Source of the DNA: Chrysomallon squamiferum | Taxonomy: Eukaryota > Mollusca > Gastropoda > Neomphalida > Peltospiridae | NCBI GenBank assembly: GCA_012295275.1 | Contig: CM022668.1 | Coordinates: 9,160,041 to 9,175,040, forward strand | DNA length: 15,000 nt | Direction: 5' to 3' | In this document: piece after piece, positions 1-15,000 of the stretch | Position numbering within the stretch: the stretch's first letter is position 1 | Layout: the number at the start of each line of letters is the position of its first letter | Position numbers and translations under genes: made by a program | Notes under the pieces: model-generated | Told to the model about the DNA's origin: nothing | Databases searched by the model: none | Seen by the model: the letters and a program-made list of their open reading frames with translations, nothing else

Positions 1-360
1 GGATCTAATAGTGACTACTGAAACCTCCCACATCCTGTATCTAATAGTGACTCATGAAACCTCTCATATCCTGTATCTAATAGTGACTACTGAAACCTAT
101 ATCCTGTATCTAATAGTGACTACTGAAACCAATATCCTGTATCTAATAGTGACTACTGAAACCTCCCATATCTTGTATCTAATAGTGACTCATGAAACCT
201 CTCATATCCTGTATCTAATAGTGACTACTGAAACCTATATCCTGTATCTAATAGTGACTACTGAAATCTCCCATATCCTGTATCTAATAGTGACTACTGA
301 AACCTCCAATATCCTGTATCTAATAGTAACTGCTAAAACCTCCCATATCTTATATCTGAC
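1..360. repeat. 36/33-bp minisatellite, cut by the window edge
   Basis: The core is ATCTAATAGTGACTACTGAA followed by ACC, a variable block and TCCTGT. Unit starts are at 3, 39, 75, 108, 141, 177, 213, 246, 282, 318 and 354, giving lengths 36, 36, 33, 33, 36, 36, 33, 36, 36, 36. The first three subtypes recur in the same order 138 bp later, so a higher-order repeat is present. Copies decay from about 320 and fade by about 480. All unit lengths are multiples of three, so one plus-strand frame stays open from 11 to 397 with a TTETSHILYLIV-type peptide. I see no evidence that it is expressed. Confidence 0.95.
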
Positions 361-480
361 TATACTGAAATCTTCCATACCTTCTAACCAACAGTAACCC
401 TATTCAAACTAGATATACTCTAACCAAATGTTCCATATACTCTAAGTATCAAAATCTTCCATAACAGTAACTCTATCCAA

Positions 481-2195
481 AGCACAAACATCCTTTAAAA
501 AAACAATTGAACCCAAATACTGAGTGAAACCAATACTTCCATACCCTACAGTTATATGTGACACACCCAACCCACCCACTGTATAAATGTAATCCACAGA
601 TCTCTGTTACAGTTCTGTAGTTTATGTTTAAAACTAATAGATAGATGAAACTAGTTCCAAGGTAAATGAAATTGTTGCTCAATTTCCCATTCCAAAAGCA
701 AGTTAAATAGTTTATTTTAAAAATAAGTTAAAAACAAAAAGAAAACAAAGAGTAGATGTTTTTTTTTTATTAATAACTCAAGATGGACTTATAAACATTT
801 TAAAAACTGCTAATATATAAATGACTTGTACTATCCTTTATCTTCCTTCTTTTCATATTTTGTTGAATTTTAGTTTGGTTTTATCTTTTTTTTTTTTTTA
901 AATTATTATTACAGCACAGTATATTAGTAAATATAGCATACTAAATAATAATAATAATAATAATAATAATAATTTTATTAAAAAACAGAATATTTTTATT
1001 AAAAAAATAATATTTTTATACATTTTTCAATTATCATAACTTCTAAAACCAAACTAAAACCAAAATCCCACCTTAGACAAAAGTCTTTTGATTCTAAAAT
1101 ATTAGTATTGAAATAAACAGCAAAATAAACATCAGCAGGTTTTTCTCCACCTTTATATACATCAATATAATAAAATATAACAATAGTTTTCTCTTGTTTT
1201 ATTTCATAATGCTTTAGTATGTATATAGATATATAGAACAAATACAGAAGTATACACACATCAACTTACTTTTCAGTCTACAAGAACACACAGACAGACA
1301 GACATTCTGACCAAAGAAACAAAAGATTTCAAATGTTACACCCAAAAACAACATGCTTTAATACAGATATGATCAACAAACAATAAAATGTATTCTTATT
1401 GTTTTATTAACCAGTGGGTATTAACAGTGTACGTACTAAAATAACTTTTTTAAATTATAAACTACATCCAAAATATTGTAAAATAACCAAAATATTGTTG
1501 CCATGTATTTGTAGTATGTAATCCAAGTAAAAAATAAAATATAGTAAATAAAATAATATTTATTTATATTTTTCTACTTTCCTTCCAGTTGAACTAATAT
1601 TCAAACAATGAAGGGGTTAAACCATATTTGCAATAAAAAAAAAATATGAAAATAAATATTTAAAAAAATTGTTTTCACAAAAAAAAAAAAAAAACATAAC
1701 AGTAATAATAAAAAAAAAAAATAAATTTCCCTGCAATAAATATTGTAATACTGACAACTAAAAAAACAAGTAACAATAATAATGCAATGTAATGGTTTAA
1801 TATACTATTACTTAATTAACAGAAGGATATATATACAAAAATTAAATTTCAAGCGATTAAGATATATCACAGAAAGGAAAGCTTGGATGGAATACAATGG
1901 ACGGACTGTTATAGTTCTTCTCCTAAAATAAATTAATTTAAAACCACAACACAATACACATCATTGGTTTGATTGTGCCATTTTGTTTGAAATTTGAAGA
2001 AAATAAGGAACACTTTGTCATTCAACCACACCTCACACAAAACAAAACCAAATCAAACATAACACATCTGATTTGTTGAGAAAACAAAAATTCCCTTTAC
2101 AAATTGTGAATTGAAAGTCATAAATAATGTTTTGCATATATTGTTACGTCACCGATTCTAAAACACAAATCTCTTGATGTACATGTTTGACATTA
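481..2195. other. AT-rich intergenic sequence, no gene seen
   Basis: The stretch has poly-A and poly-T runs, an (AAT)n tract at about 943-972, a short CAGA run near 1287-1305 and an A18 tract near 1678-1695. Small open frames here have low-complexity translations and no family resemblance. I see no RNA gene or recognisable transposon. Confidence 0.6.
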
Positions 2196-2450
2196 CTGTT
2201 CAAAATCCCAAATCCCACACAACAATACATTTCTTTTTGTTTTTAAAATCCCAAATCCCATACATTGGTACATTTCTTTTTCAAAAATCCCAAATCCCAC
2301 ACAATGGTACATTTCTTTTTCAAAAATCCCAAATCCCACACATTGGTACATTTGTTTTTTTAAAATTCCCAAATCCCACACAATGGTACATTTGTTTTTA
2401 AAATTACTCAAACCCACACAACTGAACACTTATTTTTAACAAACACAAAC
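2196..2450. repeat. 39-bp minisatellite, about six copies
   Basis: The core is CCCAAATCCCACACAATGGT followed by ACATTTCTTTTT and a short A-rich run. Cores start at 2207, 2250, 2289, 2328, 2368 and about 2407, giving spacings of 43, 39, 39, 40 and 39. Outer copies are degenerate. One frame on each strand stays open through most of the array, as expected for a near 13-codon period; the peptides are repetitive. Confidence 0.92.
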
Positions 2451-2880
2451 TACACACAACAGTAGATATGCTTTTTAAAACACAGGTCACTCACATTTCA
2501 CATTAAAGAAAACCATACCAGAGCCAATGATTCAACATTCACTTAAAAAAATAAAAAAAAATAAAACACATCCCTTAACATAATGTCCATTTCTGTATAA
2601 AAACTGGGACACAATATGTCTTTTTTTTTTTCAAGGAAAAAACTTCCTTATTATTCACCTGTACAGTATTTTAAAATAACCATCATATATAGATTACAGT
2701 ATTTAAAGGTTGAAAAAAAAAAAGGTTGTTTGACACAAAGCTTTATAAGATTTAAAATGCTCCACATACAAACTTCACCATAATTTTTATAACCAATTAA
2801 TAAAAATATACATAACATTGTCTTTAGAAATACATAACCCATTGTACTAAAATATCACAGTTTTTGAAAATTAAAACAAA
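2451..2880. other. AT-rich intergenic sequence, nothing identified
   Basis: This stretch contains A- and T-runs and short frames of no recognisable family. No coding, RNA or mobile element signal was found. Confidence 0.55.
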
Positions 2881-2882
2881 GT

Positions 2883-2928
2883 CCACACACACACATACAT
2901 ACATACATATACATATATATATATATAA
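2883..2928. repeat. Compound microsatellite (CA)n(CATA)n(TA)n
   Basis: A CA run grades into CATA repeats and then an alternating TA tract, a typical compound microsatellite. Confidence 0.95.
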
Positions 2929-3078
2929 TGTGTACAACAGGAAAATTAAGTACATATAAACATAGACAGTAGATTTGTAAAATATTAATAAATAATAAAA
3001 ACACTTAAAAACATAGTTGTTGAAATAGAACAACATATCTGTAGTTATTAACAGTTGGACAGAAAGTTCACTTGACCG

Positions 3079-3107
3079 AGGTCAAAGTTCAGACAGGTCA
3101 AAGTTCA
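3079..3107 (+). promoter_or_regulatory. Two tandem DR1-type nuclear receptor half-site pairs
   Basis: AGGTCAAAGTTCA occurs exactly at 3079-3091 and again at 3095-3107, 16 bp apart, with a partial third AAAGTTCA upstream at 3063. Each copy reads as two receptor half sites (AGGTCA and AGTTCA) with one base between them, the DR1 arrangement bound by HNF4 and RXR heterodimers. The position is about 520 bp past the dynein stop. It may equally be a fragment of a GGTCA-type simple repeat. Confidence 0.35.
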
Positions 3108-3183
3108 AGGCTGGTAGACACTGTTTATTAAGAAGTTTTGAAACAGACAGGGCTGAACATCCACTGGATCACCCTTTCATTTT

Positions 3184-3202
3184 AAATAAATAAATAAATA
3201 AA

Positions 3203-3233
<31 letters not shown>

Positions 3234-3290
3234 TAAATATTAAAAATAAATAAATAAATATAAAAAAAAATTAAATAAATAAATAAAAAT
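3184..3290. repeat. (AAAT)n-rich low-complexity tract
   Basis: Imperfect AAAT tetranucleotide repeats are broken by A-runs. On the transcribed strand they read TTTA. The tract lies downstream of the first candidate poly-A signal. Confidence 0.95.
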
Positions 3291-3352
3291 AATTAAGAAT
3301 TAGATAAAATAAAATAATTACAAAAAGAAAAGATTTTGTTAAAAATACACAT

Positions 3353-3358
3353 TTTATT
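3353..3358 (-). terminator. Candidate polyadenylation signal AATAAA
   Basis: This is the first AATAAA on the transcribed strand after the stop, about 270 nt downstream, followed by the GU/U-rich stretch ATGTGTATTTTT. This would give a 3' UTR of about 300 nt containing the TTA and TTTA repeats. A second AATAAA lies at 3129-3124. In such AT-rich DNA a chance hexamer is quite possible. Confidence 0.4.
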
Positions 3359-3380
3359 TAAATAGATTAATTTCGGTTCC

Positions 3381-3464
<84 letters not shown>

Positions 3465-3535
3465 TAAATAAATAAAAAAATAAATAAATAAATAAAATAA
3501 ATAAAATAAACATATAAATAATAAAATAAAATTTA
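3381..3535. repeat. (AAT)n then (AAAT)n microsatellite, probably in the 3' UTR
   Basis: A clean AAT trinucleotide run at 3381-3434 is followed by imperfect AAAT repeats to about 3535. It lies 95-250 nt past the stop and before the first AATAAA, so the mRNA would carry UUA and UUUA repeats, with many overlapping AUUUA pentamers in the second part. Confidence 0.95.
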
Positions 3536-3612
3536 AAAAAAAACCTACAAATTATAAGAAGAAATAAAAATAAATAAAAATATAAAAAAACAAAAACATT
3601 GTGAAAGGGCTG

Positions 3613-3626
3613 GTTGCCATGGCGAA
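3613..3626 (+). promoter_or_regulatory. X-box-like (RFX) site just after the stop codon
   Basis: GTTGCCATGGCGAA has a perfect left half (GTTGCC) and the AT centre of the RFX X-box consensus, but the right half GGCGAA differs from GGCAAC at two bases. RFX factors drive ciliary genes, though from promoters. This site lies 4 nt beyond the stop in the 3' UTR, so function is doubtful. Confidence 0.2.
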
Positions 3627-3629
3627 GCG

Positions 3630-12422
<8,793 letters not shown>

Positions 12423-12825
12423 CTGTGATAAGTAAAAAAAAAAAGAAGGATACATTAACAACTGAAAATTGATAAAATAATAGATAAATGTTTTTAAAAA
12501 AAATTTTTATTATTATTATTATTAGTAGAAGTTGTAGTGTATTAGTAGCAGTGTTTTTTATTAATTTATTTATTTTTTAATATTTTTTTATAAAAGAGTA
12601 AATATTTCTTCCCTAGCTTGCTGTTAAAATTCAAAATAAAAATAATACAATATCAAAACAAATATAAAAACATTTTAAAATTTTAAAATTATTCATTTAT
12701 ATAAAAAAATCTACATGGAAGAAAGCAAGACTATGTAAAACAAATATATTGATTTGTTATTAGAATATATAATGTTTTGATTTTTATGTTCATTTCTGTA
12801 AATAATGCAAATAATTTTTGTTTAA

Positions 12826-12826
12826 T

Positions 12827-12858
<32 letters not shown>

Positions 12859-12860
12859 TT
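12826..12860. repeat. Alternating (TA)n palindromic tract
   Basis: TA runs on both sides of a short ATAAAT break form a self-complementary sequence. Confidence 0.9.
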
Positions 12861-13374
12861 ATGAAGGAAATCAAATTAATTACAGCAGAAGAAAGCATAA
12901 TATTTAAAATTAAAATAAAATCAGATTATTATGATTATTACTAAAATAGCATTATAGATATTATTAAAGGTTATATACTTCTTGCTTTAAATAATTTATT
13001 ATTTATATTTCTATTACTATTATTCTTTCAGGATATAGTAATGCCATAACAGTAAATTTGTACCCTGCTATGACAACAAAAACATATAATAATAAACAGA
13101 GCTACATAGAGCTATATTAATTGTCCAAATTTGCATAGAATATGTTAATTAGTTTCTGATTCTTAACTGTTATTATTATTTTTAATATTATACAAAAGCT
13201 AAATAAGCTAAGTTTAATAATGTGAATGTTTTTTTTGTTGTTTTTTTTATCTAAAAAATGAAAATGAAAATAAAAATGCATATAAAAATCAAATAACAGT
13301 ACCACAGATTATATATAATATATAATATTTAAATGAAGTAAATACAGAAAATAAAGATTATATCTGTGCAGTAT

Positions 13375-13377
<3 letters not shown>

Positions 13378-13415
<38 letters not shown>
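13378..13415. repeat. (AAT)n microsatellite
   Basis: A clean trinucleotide run of about 12 units. Confidence 0.97.
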
Positions 13416-13417
<2 letters not shown>

Positions 13418-13979
13418 TCAAATGTATGAAAAAAGAGTAGAAAAATGATAATTTTTTATCTGAGTTTTGAATTATTTCAGAAGTAAGTTAAATCTGGATT
13501 CTACTTTTAATGTAGATAACTTTTATATTAGAAAACAGCGAATACTAAGAAAAAAAACTGTTTTATAAAGAAAAGAAAATCATAAATTCTCAGTTACAAA
13601 TCTGTTACTTCATGCACTAGCGGTCTAAACTTTTTCTGCTTTGTAATTTTAATATTTATTTATTAAATATTGTTAATATTTATTTATTTATTTGTTTGTT
13701 TGTTTGTTTATTTATTTATGTAAAATACATCTAATGTTTATGTAACAAATACTTCAGGATACAGATATAACACTTTAATAGTGACAGCAAGTGATGTTAA
13801 AATATAGAAATACATATGTCAATAAGTAAATAAATAAATAAATAAATAAATGTAATGTGAACAGTTGATGACACCTCGGCAAAAAAATCTAACTAAAAAT
13901 TAAACTGTATTGTGAAAGTGGTCTTATTTTACAGTGCCCTATTACAGAATCTGCATGTGATTGATTTACACACTAAACA

Positions 13980-13983
<4 letters not shown>

Positions 13984-14044
<61 letters not shown>

Positions 14045-14200
14045 TATTTTTATTACTATTGCTATTATTACTACTATAATTATTTTTATTACTATTACTA
14101 TTATCATTACAATATTATTATTATTGCTATTATTATTATCATTATTATTATTATCATTACCATTATTATTATCATTTTTATCATTATCATTATCATTATT
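13984..14200. repeat. (ATT)n-based imperfect array
   Basis: A clean ATT run to about 14039 is followed by interrupted ATT, ATC and ACT units to about 14200. The plus-strand frame through it is nearly all Tyr then Ile and is a repeat artefact. Confidence 0.95.
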
Positions 14201-15000
14201 AAAATAATTGTAGCCACAGAACTTGTGGAAATATAGACATTACATGTATGGTTTTATATATTTTACAAGTAAGAAAAGAAAATATGATAATGAAAAAAGG
14301 TTAGCACAACTTATAAAAAATATAAAATGATGTTGTTCTGCATTAATGTACCTACAAGAAAGACAAATATTATTATGAGTAAAGATGAAAGAGTAACTAT
14401 CTATCCTATTAATTAATTAATTTCTTTAGTTGAAATTGTTTTTCCATACTGATCCTGTTACAAGCAAAAGAATCGTAAGGAATAAAAGTTTTTGGTGACT
14501 GAATCACTACTAACATTATCTGCCTTGATTGATAAATCATTTTATTTTTATTTTTATTTTTTTTTTTTAAATCAAAGAAATAAAGCAGTTTTAATGATTA
14601 TAGTATAATGATTAATATAATAATAAATTAAATATGTTATATAATTATATCCAGCATAATTAATTTATTTGCATTTAATTAATATATATATATATAAATA
14701 CAGAAATTATACAGAAATTATCATTTATGAGTGAAGACTATTGACAAAGTAGAGATAAACAGAAACTTTGATAATGAAAGTGAAAGTAGACAATACTGAT
14801 ATACCGTTAACTGAGGCACCTGAAATAAAATATCAGATTTAAGTAGGCCAAATATTAATATAAAAAAAACTGAGTTGTTATGAATGTCTAAAGAAAGCCA
14901 ACTCAAACCACAAACACAGAAACACTTACCTTCATAAATAAGTAAATATTTAATAATAATAATAGTAATTTAAAACTGTCAATAACACAATAATTATTTT

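Larger units (their letters stand above)
12423..15000 (-). other. 3' part of the upstream dynein intron, no exon found
   Basis: At least 2.6 kb of AT-rich sequence precedes exon 1. It contains a (TTA)n tract near 12508, an alternating TA tract at 12826-12860, (AAT)n at 13378-13415, TTTA/TTTG repeats at 13676-13720, (AAAT)n near 13826-13851, a long ATT-type array at 13984-14200 and a short TA tract near 14683. No frame resembles the part of dynein expected before the lid (end of AAA6), so that exon is beyond the window. Confidence 0.7.

Noticed and set aside
473-1259. Small minus-strand frames (69 and 86 codons) as possible genes
   Set aside because: They are AT-rich, with no recognisable motif, and their length is not remarkable for such sequence.
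13961-14236. Open frame of poly-Tyr then poly-Ile
   Set aside because: It is a direct translation of an ATT/ATC trinucleotide array.
14930-14975. A possible further exon on the minus strand with acceptor TTGACAG and the consensus donor AAG|GTAAGTG
   Set aside because: The donor is excellent and the phase would fit exon 1, but the translation is a Leu run from an ATT repeat and bears no likeness to dynein sequence expected before the lid. It is most likely chance in AT-rich DNA.

Overview
This is an AT-rich, microsatellite-packed piece of a metazoan nuclear genome, not a prokaryotic or viral one. It holds one recognisable gene, on the minus strand. This is the 3' end of a single-headed inner-arm axonemal dynein heavy chain, and the nearest family member I know is DNAH7. 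An animal with motile cilia or flagella is implied. The mixture of (CA)n, (TC)n(TCTG)n, (AAT)n, (AAAT)n and short minisatellites would fit a mollusc or another lophotrochozoan, but nothing here proves the taxon.

Layout, read along the gene (high to low coordinates). 15000-12423 is the 3' part of an intron whose upstream exon lies outside the window. Seven coding exons follow: 12422-12261, 11612-11427, 10366-10229, 7428-7198, 6502-6172, 5838-5735 and 3836-3630. They end at a TAG stop at 3632-3630. Every junction has GT/AG borders and all phases agree. The joined product is 452 residues: the AAA lid region after AAA6, then the whole C-terminal dynein domain. The 3' UTR probably continues to an AATAAA at 3358-3353. 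Positions 1 to about 3330 look intergenic, with no supportable gene but two minisatellites (1-360 and 2196-2450).

The striking property is the repeat architecture. Nearly every intron has a tandem array pressed against an exon edge: a 30-bp CCAAT repeat before exon 2, a 21-bp repeat just after exon 2, an AAT repeat forming the exon 4 acceptor, degenerate copies of the start of exon 5 in front of exon 5, a GA/GACA run after exon 5, a TG-rich compound repeat after exon 6, and a 67-81 bp satellite before exon 7. Two arrays (after exons 2 and 5) stay open in the exon's reading frame, so a retained intron would add a repetitive peptide. A consensus match to the ciliary RFX X-box lies in intron 3, and an X-box-like site lies just past the stop codon.

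There is no evidence for a new multi-gene system. The most interesting items are the decayed tandem copies of the exon 5 head, the repeats at splice borders, and the X-box matches in a ciliary gene.
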